Of a stretch of 64,000 nt of DNA, positions 43,121-51,776 are shown piece after piece. Numbering within the stretch: position 1 is the first letter of the stretch; each line of letters opens with the position of its first letter. This stretch comes from Sphaerimonospora sp050942215 (GTDB lineage: Bacteria > Actinomycetota > Actinomycetes > Streptosporangiales > Streptosporangiaceae). A model generated the notes under the pieces. It was given only the letters and a program-made list of their open reading frames with translations, ran no database searches and had not been told where the DNA came from. The position numbers were made by a program, and so were the translations under genes. The DNA is taken from positions 5,766,001 to 5,830,000 of the forward strand of contig NZ_CP192056.1 in assembly GCF_050942215.1 (NCBI RefSeq). Direction: 5' to 3'.

Positions 43121-44263
43121 ATGTTCCTGGCCTGGCGCGAGCTGGTCTTCGCCCGCGCACGTTTCGGCCTGATGGGTGGAGTCGTCGCACTCATCGCGAT
43201 CCTCGTCGTGCTGCTGTCCGGGCTCTCCTCCGGACTCGTCAACGACGGCGTCTCCGGGCTCCAGCGGCTGCCCGTCACCGCGTTCGCCTTCGCCGAAGGC
43301 ACCAAGACCGACTCCGCCTTCTCCCGCAGCACCGTCGACGTGAGCAAGGCCGAGGCGTGGAAGAGCCGCGACGACGTCGGCGACGCCGCGCCGTTCGGCA
43401 ACATGCTGGTCAACGCCAAGGCCACGACCGCCGCCGGCACCCAGGTGCCGATCGACCTGGCCCTGTTCGGCGTCGACCCCGGCTCCTTCCTCGCGCCCGC
43501 CGTCTCCGACGGTGCCGGGCTCGGCTCCCCAGACGGGATCGTGGTCAGCCAGACCGTTCTGGACGAGGGCGTCGCCATCGGTGACACCGTCGTCATCGAC
43601 CGCCTGGGTACCCGGCTCAAAGTCGTCGGCACCACGGGCGACCAGCGCACCTTCGGGCATGTCGACGTGGCGTACCTGCCCTTGCGCACCTGGCAACAGA
43701 TGCACGCCGGCGCCGGGCCTGGCGACGAGGTGCGTGACGGGGCGTATGAGGAGGCCACGGCCATCGCCCTGCTCGCCCGGGACGGAAGCCGGATCGACCT
43801 GCCCGCCGGCGACGCGGCGGTGGGCACCACGAGCATGACGCTCAAGGAGTCCTTCAGCGCCTCCCCCGGATACTCCGCCGAGACCTCCACGCTCACGCTC
43901 ATCCAGGTCTTCCTGTACGCCATCTCCGCGCTCGTCGTCGGAACCTTCTTCACCGTGGCGACGATCCAGCGCAAGCACGAACTCGCCGTCATCCGGGCCA
44001 TGGGCGCCTCGACCGGTTACCTCATGCGGGACACGATGATCCAGGCGACCATCATCCTGGCCGTCTCCACCGCCGTGGGCTTCCTGACCGGGGTGGGCGG
44101 CGGCACGCTGCTCACCGGCACTCCCATCCCCTTCGCCCTGGAGATGGGCCCGCTCATCTTCGCCGCCCTGCTCCTCATCGGCCTCGGCCTCGCCGGCGCC
44201 GCGGCGGCCGTGGGCCGCATCGTCCGCGTCGATCCGCTCGCAGCCCTGGGAGGGCAGAGATGA
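43121..44263 (+). CDS. ABC transporter permease, FtsX/MacB type
   Basis: The 380-residue protein has an N-terminal helix (MGGVVALIAILVVLLSGLSS), a ~210-residue external domain, and three C-terminal helices in an FtsX domain (TLIQVFLYAISALVVGTFF and following, RAMGASTGYLMRDTM). It starts at an ATG after GGAGGAG. It overlaps the ATPase gene by four bases (ATGA). It probably exports a hydrophobic compound or extracts lipid-linked molecules. Confidence 0.87.
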   Translation: MFLAWRELVFARARFGLMGGVVALIAILVVLLSGLSSGLVNDGVSGLQRLPVTAFAFAEGTKTDSAFSRSTVDVSKAEAWKSRDDVGDAAPFGNMLVNAKATTAAGTQVPIDLALFGVDPGSFLAPAVSDGAGLGSPDGIVVSQTVLDEGVAIGDTVVIDRLGTRLKVVGTTGDQRTFGHVDVAYLPLRTWQQMHAGAGPGDEVRDGAYEEATAIALLARDGSRIDLPAGDAAVGTTSMTLKESFSASPGYSAETSTLTLIQVFLYAISALVVGTFFTVATIQRKHELAVIRAMGASTGYLMRDTMIQATIILAVSTAVGFLTGVGGGTLLTGTPIPFALEMGPLIFAALLLIGLGLAGAAAAVGRIVRVDPLAALGGQR

Positions 44264-44985
44264 CCACCAGCTCCACATCCCCGCACCCGGACTCTCGCCG
44301 GGCCGGCGCCAAGGAACGTGGCGGTCTGCTGGTGGAGGGCGTCACCCTGGCCCTCGGCGACGGCGACGCCACGGTCACCGCGCTCGATGACGTCGACCTC
44401 GCCGTGGCGCCCGGCGAGTTCGTCGCCATCGTCGGGCCGTCCGGCTCCGGCAAATCGAGCCTGCTCGCCGTCGCCGGCGCGCTCACCACGCCCGACACCG
44501 GCCGGGTCCTGCTCGACGGCATCGACATCTCCCGGGCGAGCGCCCGCGAGAAGGCGCGCCATCGCCGTGAAAAGATCGGGTTCGTCTTCCAGTCCGGCAA
44601 CCTCATCCCGGCCCTCACCGCGCTCGACCAACTCCGCTTCGCGCTCGATGTGGCGGGCAAACGCGCGAGTGACGGTCACGATCCGCGAGAGCTGCTCGAC
44701 CGGGTCGGCATGGGACACCGCGCCGGGCACCGCCCTCACCAGCTGTCCGGCGGCGAGAGGCAGCGCGTGGGCATCGCCCGCGCACTCATCACCCGTCCGA
44801 CCGTACTGCTGGTGGACGAGCCGACGGCCGCGCTCGACCGCGCTCGCAGCGATGACATCGTCAAGTTGCTCGCGCACGAGACGCACGAGTCCGCTGTCGC
44901 GACGATCATGGTCACCCACGATCACGACGTACTCGGCCACTGCGACCGGGTCCTGTCGATGGTGGATGGGAGACTGTCGGAGTAG
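44260..44985 (+). CDS. ABC transporter ATP-binding protein, MacB/LolD type
   Basis: The 241-residue protein has Walker A GPSGSGKSSL, Q-loop VFQSGNLIPAL, signature LSGGERQRVGIARAL and Walker B VLLVDEPTAALD. It pairs with the FtsX-type permease encoded just upstream and is followed 24 bases later by the TetR gene. Confidence 0.9.
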   Translation: MTTSSTSPHPDSRRAGAKERGGLLVEGVTLALGDGDATVTALDDVDLAVAPGEFVAIVGPSGSGKSSLLAVAGALTTPDTGRVLLDGIDISRASAREKARHRREKIGFVFQSGNLIPALTALDQLRFALDVAGKRASDGHDPRELLDRVGMGHRAGHRPHQLSGGERQRVGIARALITRPTVLLVDEPTAALDRARSDDIVKLLAHETHESAVATIMVTHDHDVLGHCDRVLSMVDGRLSE

Positions 44986-45009
44986 ACCGACGATGGTGGA
45001 GGAGGGCTG

Positions 45010-45600
45010 GTGCCACGCATTCAGGCGCCGACCGTCGCCGAGCATCGGGCCGCCCAGCACCGAGCGCTGCTCGACGCGGCGAGGGAGATCCTCGCGGAGA
45101 CCGGCCGGCCACCGACGCTGACCCGGGTCGCGGCGCGCGCCGGGCTGGCCCGGCCCAGCCTCTACCAGTACTTCCGGTCACCGGAAGATCTGCTCATCGC
45201 GGTGGTGGAGGACGTCTTCCCCCGCTGGTCGGCCCGGGTCGCCGCCGCGATGGACGCCGCCGCGACCCCCGCCGACCGCGTGCTCGCCTACGTGCTGACC
45301 AACTTCGAGCTCATCACCGAGGGCGAGCACGCGCTGGCCACCGTCCTCGCGAAGGTCGCGCCGGGCGACGCCGTCGCCGAGCAGACCCACGCCATGCACC
45401 GGCAGCTCCTTGAGCCGCTCGTCGAGGCGCTGCGCCAGCTCGGCGTCCCCACGGTGCCCGAGACTGCAGAGATGATCAACGCCATCGTGTTCGCCGGGTC
45501 CCGGCTGATCGAGTCCGGCACTGACCTACAGACCACCTGGGAGTCGGCACGGGCCCTGCTGGAGCCGTTCGTGCACGCCTCGGGCAAGACGACATCCTGA
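45010..45600 (+). CDS. TetR-family regulator of the ABC exporter
   Basis: The 196-residue protein has HTH residues in TLTRVAARAGLARPSLYQYF. The GTG start follows GGAGGAGGG. It is the third gene of the exporter operon, so it probably represses its own operon at the palindrome at 43052-43072 (inference). Confidence 0.87.
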   Translation: MPRIQAPTVAEHRAAQHRALLDAAREILAETGRPPTLTRVAARAGLARPSLYQYFRSPEDLLIAVVEDVFPRWSARVAAAMDAAATPADRVLAYVLTNFELITEGEHALATVLAKVAPGDAVAEQTHAMHRQLLEPLVEALRQLGVPTVPETAEMINAIVFAGSRLIESGTDLQTTWESARALLEPFVHASGKTTS

Positions 45601-45734
45601 GCGTGCCTCTCCTCCCCACTGAGACGGGGCGGCACTCCCACGACAGGCTGGTTCTGAGCGTAGTAGTCGGTCTCGTGTTCGATAGTACGGCAGCAGCCAT
45701 CGCTAGCTGACCAGGGAATAGGCCCGGTGTAGGC

Positions 45735-46391
45735 GTGCACGCTGAAGGTCTGGGCGGCTGGATCGAACAGGGTGTGGAGAACTCCGGCCAGGGCATACCC
45801 CTGAATGCGTTCAAGGCTCCTGGCATGGGCAAGTACGAGTTCAACCTTGCGAACCTCTACATCTACTTCTGGCGCTGGGCTACGTGGAAGGTATTCGACG
45901 CCCACCCAGAGCAACCCGCGGGCATCGTCGCGTTCATCACGACTTCGGGCTACACAACCGGCCCGGGCTTCGCCGACATGCGCGAGTACCTGCGCCGGAC
46001 AGCCGACGAAGGATGGATCACCGATTTGTCACCCGAGGGACATCAACCCGACGTGCCCACAAGGGTTGTCCCTGGCGTGCAGCAATCGCTGTGCATCGGC
46101 ATCTTCGCCCGGTACGGTGCAGGAAACCGCGAGACGCCCGCACTGATTCACCATGTCAGCCTGTCGGGTCGCCGCTCGGAGAAGTTCGCCCGGCTCGCTG
46201 ATCTCGCACTTGATGACACGGCATGGCTTGTGTGCGGGACCGGTTGGCCGGACCGGTTCCAACCCGCCGAAGGGGCAGAGTGGCTCAGCTATTCGCTACT
46301 GGGTAACCTTCTGCCATGGTCCTTGACCGGATTCAATCCGAACCGGAACTGGGTAATTGCACCAAGCCCGGATATCCTGCAATTCCGGTAG
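45735..46391 (+). pseudogene. Fragment of a type ISP restriction-modification enzyme
   Basis: About 218 residues are open. GGWIEQG, NLANLYIYFWRWATWKVFD, GIVAFITTSGYTTGPGF and DLSPEGHQPDVPTRVVPGVQ match the methyltransferase/target-recognition part of long single-chain (ISP-type) restriction-modification proteins as I remember them. The methylase motif NPPY and everything before it are missing (stop codons lie upstream in frame), and the protein ends early at PNRNWVIAP. It is a remnant of a ~1000+ residue enzyme. Confidence 0.7.
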
Positions 46392-46460
46392 CAACGGCTC
46401 ATCCTGGCAAGCGCTGAGAACCGCCAGCCAAGGACGGGCGGATTATGTTACGTGATCAGA

Positions 46461-47966
46461 TCACCACGCACACCTGTCCTGTGCCCGCTGATGGACCAAT
46501 AACGGATCACACAGAACGACATATCCGTCTCGCGAGAAGACTTCGCGGTATCCGCGTCGTCGCAGTCGTTCCACGTCTGCGGCTTGGTCCTGAATCGAAT
46601 CGAAGTGCGGTTGTCTCTCCTCGAGGTCGGCGAGAATCCACGGCGCACGCGCGGGGCGTTCGGCCGTCTTCGCGGCCCAGGCCACAACCTTTGTCCGGGC
46701 CGAGATGTTGGGGCCCAGGGCGTTGGCCGCTTCCACGAGGACACCGTCCGGAATCCGGCGTACAGCCTCACTGGCCGCTGCGAATCGGGGACCGGCCTTG
46801 TACCAGCTCGGTATGAACAGATTCCCGAAGGCGAAGAGCGGCACCATGCCCACCGCCGCAACCGTCGCGACAATGGTCCAGGACGGGACGAACTTTTCAA
46901 GTCCCTGCCCTTGCACTGCCCGGCGGAGCCGTAACGCACCGTCGACCGCGGCGCAGAAGAGAGCCATCACGATCGCGGCGTTGTAGTGGTAACGCGTCCC
47001 CCACCAACCGGCGGCACCGGGATCGGTGGCGAGCATGCGTTCGGCCAGCAAGGCGGCGGGTGCCAGGACGTACGGTGACAGCAACGGGAGGAAAAGCAGT
47101 GGCGCGAAGAGCAGTAAGACCGTCCACAATTTGGTGTCCGGCGTAGAAAGCACGCTAAGGACCTCCTGAGGCCGAGTCACAATGTGGGTGATCGCCTCAA
47201 TGGGATTCCCGCCCCACCCGCTGTAGTACCAGTAACGGCTAGAGTCTCCGCCGATGGCCGGGATGATCACATAACTGGTCAGCCACAGAAACCCCACTCC
47301 TCCGACCATCATCACGGTCCCCACGCGGCGCCGTCCGCGGACGAAGAGAAGGCCAGTCCCGAGACCGGCGACCAAGACCGCAAGGTCTTCCTTGACCATG
47401 AGCAGAGCGACTGCCGCCAGCAGCACCTGCCATTGACGCCCTGCCTGCAGTCTTTCGAACAGGACTGCAGTGATCAGCGGTACGAAGGCGTACTCATGGA
47501 AATGAAAGCTCACCGCCTCAGCGATGGGCCAGGACAGGGCATAGGCAATGGTCAGCGGATATGCGGCTCTTGCGCCGAGCGCACGCCTGACGTAGGTCCA
47601 TAAGGGCACCACTGCCAGGGCGAAAAGGGCGGCCTGCGCCACGATGAGCGTCTCTGGGCCGTCATGGATCCAGTATAGCGGGGCCAACAACGCGAGGATC
47701 GGCGAGAAGTGATCTCCTAGCAGGGAGAATGCCGATCCGAGTTCCTGCCAGTTCCCCTTCGTGAACGAGAGGGGCGGGCCGAAGTTCGCATACCCTCGTA
47801 CACCCTGGTCGAAGATGACCAGATCATAGATTCCTGTCCGATATGTGTAGAACTTGACTAGACCGAACAGTGAGTAGCCCAGGAAGGCTATTACGGTAAT
47901 GGTTCCCACCGCATAGCCGTGATGCAGATCAACAGGAGATCGACGCGAAAACATGGGGCAGATCAT
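46461..47966 (-). CDS. DUF2079 polytopic membrane protein
   Basis: The 501-residue protein has about ten hydrophobic helices and the DUF2079 marks YDLVIFDQGVRGY, LLGDHFSPILALLAPLYW and GDSSRYWYYSGWG-like segments. Family members resemble membrane glycosyltransferases of the GT-C type, but the activity is unproven. The start is uncertain (ATG 47966 or 47954), with no clear ribosome site. Base composition is visibly lower in G+C than in the core genes, consistent with transfer. Confidence 0.8.
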   Translation of the reverse strand: MICPMFSRRSPVDLHHGYAVGTITVIAFLGYSLFGLVKFYTYRTGIYDLVIFDQGVRGYANFGPPLSFTKGNWQELGSAFSLLGDHFSPILALLAPLYWIHDGPETLIVAQAALFALAVVPLWTYVRRALGARAAYPLTIAYALSWPIAEAVSFHFHEYAFVPLITAVLFERLQAGRQWQVLLAAVALLMVKEDLAVLVAGLGTGLLFVRGRRRVGTVMMVGGVGFLWLTSYVIIPAIGGDSSRYWYYSGWGGNPIEAITHIVTRPQEVLSVLSTPDTKLWTVLLLFAPLLFLPLLSPYVLAPAALLAERMLATDPGAAGWWGTRYHYNAAIVMALFCAAVDGALRLRRAVQGQGLEKFVPSWTIVATVAAVGMVPLFAFGNLFIPSWYKAGPRFAAASEAVRRIPDGVLVEAANALGPNISARTKVVAWAAKTAERPARAPWILADLEERQPHFDSIQDQAADVERLRRRGYREVFSRDGYVVLCDPLLVHQRAQDRCAW

Positions 47967-48277
47967 GCCATAATTTCTGGTGTCGGGTTGACATCCGTCA
48001 GCAATGAGGGCAGCAACCTCGACCGGGACAGTGACGACAAGCTTGAACCATGAGGGGGCCTGCAAGTCCCGGCTACCGATGGACTACTGGCATATAGGCA
48101 CGATGGCTGCACTGCCACCTTTCAAATAGCTCGGCAGCCATCAATGACGTCAACGCATTATTTCCTGGCGTGCGCTTGCGATCACCTTTAAAAATCGGAC
48201 GAATCGCAGCCGAAACGTTCCTAGCAAAAGAGCACAAGTGTTAGGCGCTTAGCATCCGAACTCATCCTCACAGGGAA
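47967..48277. other. A/T-richer intergenic region in the foreign segment
   Basis: No gene is supported in these 311 bases. TTGACA at about 47987 has no partner -10 at a normal distance. The composition (runs such as CCTTTAAAAATCGG) differs from the rest of the window. Confidence 0.4.
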
Positions 48278-48316
48278 AAGGTTGGGTGCGCCGTTGGATT
48301 CAGCGCACCCAACCTT
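48278..48316 (-). terminator. Rho-independent terminator of a lost secreted-protein gene
   Basis: A perfect 14-bp stem (AAGGTTGGGTGCGC with its complement, 11-base loop) is followed on the minus strand by TTTTCCC. It lies eight bases after the stop of the gene remnant at 48324. Confidence 0.8.
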
Positions 48317-48323
48317 AGGGAAA

Positions 48324-48497
48324 TCAGTACCTGCGCATAGTGTGGGCCGTGGAGGCCATCCCAGTCGGGCAGTAGGCGCTGAGTCCGGTCCGGTCACCGA
48401 ACGCCTTGGCGCCCGCACTCCAGTACCAGGTCCCGTTGGCGCACTTCACGCCGACCTGGTACTTCTGCGGGCCGGTGCCGTCGCACCAACCGGTAGC
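48324..48497 (-). pseudogene. C-terminal remnant of a small secreted protein
   Basis: In the minus frame ending at the TGA 48326-48324, about 58 residues read GWCDGTGPQKYQVGVKCANG, then TWYWSAGAKAFGD and end AHTMRRY. Three or four Cys and the Trp/Tyr pattern resemble small exported actinomycete proteins. Nothing sensible continues beyond about 48497, so the N-terminus is lost at a junction. The intact terminator downstream shows it was a real gene. Confidence 0.6.
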
Positions 48498-48499
48498 CA

Positions 48500-48722
48500 C
48501 TCGGGGTACGCGGCGGTGGAACCGCTGTTCGTAGAGGAACTCTCGCTGATCGAGGCAGACGGCGAGCTTGATTACGACGCTTGGGAAGCGGTGTACGCAC
48601 GCGTCAGCGATCAGGTGGAGTTAATCGCTCCGGATGGCCGGCCCGTGACGGACTTTCTCCCGCACATCAGCGGTCAGGACGCGTGGTTCCGCTGGAGCGA
48701 CGTCCCGTTGGAGGAGCAGTAG
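48500..48722 (+). pseudogene. C-terminal fragment of a hypothetical protein
   Basis: About 73 residues are sensible: AAVEPLFVEELSLIEADGEL, DYDAWEAVYARVSD and DAWFRWSDVPLEE, acidic and with normal codon bias. Upstream in the same frame is antisense of the secreted-protein remnant, so the true N-terminus is missing. The function is unknown. Confidence 0.5.
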
Positions 48723-48729
48723 GCCGCGG

Positions 48730-49385
48730 TCAGGCGGCGGCGTGCTCATCGGGGCCGAGGGCAGTGGGGAAGGCGGTGGCTTCGTCGTAGGTCTGGCCGG
48801 TGGTCAAGCAGTGGTGGACAATGCCGAGCATGCGGTTGAACAGGTTGCGTTGCGCAGCGGCGTGGCGGTCGCCGTGTTCTCGTCGGCGCCGGTAGTGGGC
48901 GAGCGCGCCGGGTGAGGCGGTCAGCAAGCAAACGCCCACTGGTAGCCAAGGGAGGCCAGGCGCTGGTTCTTGGCCCGGCGGTTGAAGACGGCGTGGCTCT
49001 TGCCGGAGGCGCGGGTCACGGGGGCGCTGCCCGCGTAGCACTTCAGGGCACGGGCGTCGGGAAACCGGGAACGGTCATCGCCGAGTTCGCCCAGCAGGCG
49101 GGCGCCGAGCATGGTGCCCAGGCCAGGGAAGCTCGCGATGATCTGCGCGTCCGGGTGCTGCTCGAACGCCTCGACCGTCGCGGCGGCCAACTCCTCACAG
49201 CTGGCGATGGCGGCGTTGAACTGGCGTAGCAGGGCCAGCGCTTGACGGCCGAATGCCCATTCCACCGCTGCCGGCTGGCGCATCTGCGACGCCTGGAACA
49301 GGGCATACAGGCGCTGAGCGGTGGTGGTGACGGAACGCTGACGCCCAGCCTTGATCAGCAGGTCACCGATCTGCTCGGTGGTCAA
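48730..49385 (-). pseudogene. IS110-family transposase fragment, frameshifted
   Basis: The C-terminal Transposase_20 part is present: ASFPGLGTMLGARLLGELGD, RFPDARALKCYAGSAPVTR and ASGKSHAVFNRR. After GYQWAFA (about 48930) the frame shifts and continues as LTASPGALAHYRRRREHGDR and AAAQRNLFNRMLG. The N-terminal DEDD nuclease domain is missing. The element is dead; its ends were not found. Confidence 0.8.
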
Positions 49386-49406
49386 GGCCGCGGCGGCGGC
49401 CGGTCA

Positions 49407-49544
49407 TCGGATGAGGAACAGCAAACAATCAATGGTCGATATTCGAGCCGCGCTGGCAGGTCAGGGGATTCGACTCGTTCCCCAAGACCTCGACAGCTTG
49501 GAGGAAACCCGCCCGGTGTACCTGATCGGGGCCACCCCCTTGAA
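49407..49544 (+). other. Short unassigned open segment
   Basis: MVDIRAALAGQGIRLVPQDL and EETRPVYLIGATPLNG have the look of a real N-terminal fragment with normal codon bias, but it merges into the recombinase remnant without a stop. I do not recognise it. Confidence 0.3.
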
Positions 49545-49657
49545 CGGAGTTACACGGAGGTGTGGCAGGAGGCCCGCACGCTCGCCCTCACCCCCACCCA
49601 GGTGGCCTCTCCCCTGGCCCCCGGCCGTACGACCTCCGGCACGCGGCCCATGCTTGA
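49545..49657 (+). pseudogene. Tyrosine recombinase (integrase) remnant
   Basis: RSYTEVWQEARTLALTPTQV and ASPLA continue, one frame over (shift near 49620), as RPYDLRHAAHA before a stop at 49655. This matches the stretch around the catalytic HxxR region of actinomycete phage-type integrases. About 38 residues survive. It abuts the stop of the specificity-subunit gene. Confidence 0.6.
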
Positions 49658-50269
49658 TCACCTCTGGCGTCCAGACATCAGGTACGGCAGCAGCCAGGCG
49701 TGGAGCCGTTCACACTCGGCGATCACCTGTCGATGTGCAGCCATCTTGTCTTCTAGCGCACCGAGGACATCGGAGACCAGTGCTTGGACGTCGCCGGGGG
49801 CGACCACGAAAGGGAGGTCACCGAGCACCTTGGTGCTGAGGCTGGGGATAGTGGAATACCGGGCGTGGATGCGGATCCAGTCGCGGGTCTGCGGATGGGC
49901 CAGGTAGCGCAGCACGTATCCGGGGTCGACGGGACGGGTCAGGCGCAGCCTCAGGCAAGAGGTGCCGAGAATCCAGCCGTCCTGATCAGCCCCGATGGCA
50001 GCCGCCCGGCCCAGGTCGCCAGTCCGCACGCACACCAGGTCTCCGGCCCGCACCCGGTAGCGGTGGAGTCCAGTCGCGGCCTGTGTGGCAACTGCTCGCG
50101 CCGCCTCCTGAGCCACCGAGAACCAGCTGATCTCGGTGGGCGACAGGACAGGCACGCCGGGCTCCCCGGGGGGCAGCAGCGAGGGAGTGAGGTTGGAGGG
50201 GCCCGCCTGGATAGCGGCAATCTCGCGCAACGGAATCCGCGGCCACTCCTCGGGGAAGGTCTCGATCAC
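49658..50269 (-). CDS. Half-size type I specificity (HsdS-like) subunit
   Basis: The 203-residue protein is about half the usual HsdS length, with a single target-recognition domain. It begins EEWPRIPLREIAAIQAGPSN, has YRVRAGDLVCVRTGDLGRAA and GTSCLRLRLTRPVDPGYVLR, and ends in a coiled-coil-like helix (LVSDVLGALEDKMAAHRQVI) that would contact the methylase. The GTG start overlaps the methylase stop (GTGA), so the two are coupled. Half-S proteins usually dimerise to read a palindromic site. No HsdR gene is in the window. Confidence 0.82.
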   Translation of the reverse strand: MIETFPEEWPRIPLREIAAIQAGPSNLTPSLLPPGEPGVPVLSPTEISWFSVAQEAARAVATQAATGLHRYRVRAGDLVCVRTGDLGRAAAIGADQDGWILGTSCLRLRLTRPVDPGYVLRYLAHPQTRDWIRIHARYSTIPSLSTKVLGDLPFVVAPGDVQALVSDVLGALEDKMAAHRQVIAECERLHAWLLPYLMSGRQR

Positions 50270-51768
50270 GACCCGCCTCCAATGATCCTGCTCAGCTGTT
50301 CGAGTGCCCGAGCATCGGCCAGATGAGCCGCATGCTCGGCCCGCTTCAGGGTGTTCAACCGGTCGGTCAGGGTGTCGGGCACCGGTGTGGAGTGCCGGGT
50401 AATGTAGCGGGCGGGCGTCAGGTCATAGTCCATGTCCCGGATCTCGGCGAGGGAGACGACCCTGACCCGATCACTCGGCTCGGTGGACCGGAGCAGCGAA
50501 ATGTCCTCCTCGCTGAGGGTACGGCGAGAGCCGTCGACACGGTGGCCAAGGTCAGTTCCGTCCACAATCACGACGTCCCTAGCGGCCGTTCCGCGGCGCA
50601 GCATCCACAGGGTCACTGCGATGCCGGTGTAGGGAGCGAAAAGGCCGACAGGCAGCGCGATGACGCGCTCGACGGCTCCGGCCTCGACCATGGCGGCTCT
50701 CAGATCGCGTTCGGCACCGGATCGGAAGGTGGTGCCGTTCGGCATGAGGATGGCCGCACGTCCGCCCGGTGCGAGCTGCTCGTAGGCGTCGCACAGCCAC
50801 GCGAAGTCGGCGTTCGCCGCAGGGATGCGTCCAAAGCGCGAATCGCGAGGCGCGTCGAGTCGGCGTGCGAACGGAGGGTTGGCCAAGATGGCGGAGAATT
50901 TCCTCAAGGGATCTGGTCGGGGGTCTGGGTCCTCGGTGATGTCCGCGTGAATTCCCTGGAGAGCCAGCATGGCCCGTGTCGTAGCGGCGGATCGGCTCCA
51001 CAGCGCGTTTCCTCGGACCCTGTCTCCAGCCACCTCTGCGGCACGCGCCAGCACACTGCCGGCTCCGCAGCTGGGATCGAAAACTTCTTCGCCGGACTTG
51101 ACTTCCGTGACCGACAGCATCAGGCCGACGACCGGGCGGGGAGTGAAGTACTCACCCTTCATCCAGGGGGCATGCTCGGACAATGCCTCCAGGAGGCTGT
51201 CGGTCAGCGCCGCCCATCCGGCGTTGTCTCGCGGCGGCCACAGGTCGTTCAGGGCGGCGAACAGCAGATGAACGGCGGGCGCGGCTCCCGGTTGCAGGGC
51301 GACGGACGGGAGGTTTTTGGCACGCAGGAAGGAAGCCAGTGCCTCGATCGGACCGGTCGCGGCCCTTTCGGTGAGCGCGGCCCAGGCACGCGGATCTCGC
51401 AGCCGCGTCGCCACCAGCTCTACCAGGACCCCGGGTGCGTCTGCCAGGCTCTGGAATTCGGGCGACCTAAGTAGCCTGGCCCATAGGCCTGTCAACTGTT
51501 CGACGGCCGGGTCACTCGTGCCCGACGCGGTGGCGTGATGGGCGAGGTCGCCCGAGGTGGCGGTCACTGCTCCACTGGGGAAGGACGGTGGACGGGCGAT
51601 TCCACGCGCGTCCAACCAGGCCGCGATCTCCTCTGCGCGGAAGAGCGTTCGCCCCTCCTGTTCGACCGGCCGGGGGAAGGTCTCGGGGTGACGGCGACGC
51701 CAGTTACTGACCGCGGCGCGGCTGACGTCCAGTGCCCGTGCGATCTCGGACAGGGAGAGGAGATGCAC
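50266..51768 (-). CDS. N6-adenine DNA methylase with N-terminal HTH (HsdM-like)
   Basis: The 500-residue protein has an HTH at residues 4-55 (LSEIARALDVSRAAVSNWRR, then FRAEEIAAWLDARG), which is absent from standard HsdM. A helical domain follows, then the methylase core: GEYFTPRPVVGLM (205-217), motif I DPSCGAGS (231-238), motif IV NPPF (297-300), and GGRAAILMPNGTTFRSGAER. Motifs look intact. The GTG start follows GGGGGG. It sits eight bases after the Abi gene and overlaps the S gene, so all three are one operon. The HTH could bind the operon's own promoter. Confidence 0.88.
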   Translation of the reverse strand: MHLLSLSEIARALDVSRAAVSNWRRRHPETFPRPVEQEGRTLFRAEEIAAWLDARGIARPPSFPSGAVTATSGDLAHHATASGTSDPAVEQLTGLWARLLRSPEFQSLADAPGVLVELVATRLRDPRAWAALTERAATGPIEALASFLRAKNLPSVALQPGAAPAVHLLFAALNDLWPPRDNAGWAALTDSLLEALSEHAPWMKGEYFTPRPVVGLMLSVTEVKSGEEVFDPSCGAGSVLARAAEVAGDRVRGNALWSRSAATTRAMLALQGIHADITEDPDPRPDPLRKFSAILANPPFARRLDAPRDSRFGRIPAANADFAWLCDAYEQLAPGGRAAILMPNGTTFRSGAERDLRAAMVEAGAVERVIALPVGLFAPYTGIAVTLWMLRRGTAARDVVIVDGTDLGHRVDGSRRTLSEEDISLLRSTEPSDRVRVVSLAEIRDMDYDLTPARYITRHSTPVPDTLTDRLNTLKRAEHAAHLADARALEQLSRIIGGGS

Positions 51769-51776
51769 ACTGCCCC

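Noticed and set aside
45601..45734. Copy of the tRNA-Phe 3' end as the far attachment site of the island
   Set aside because: I compared the tRNA-Phe 3' sequence with the left boundary by eye and found no convincing duplicate; a systematic search is needed.
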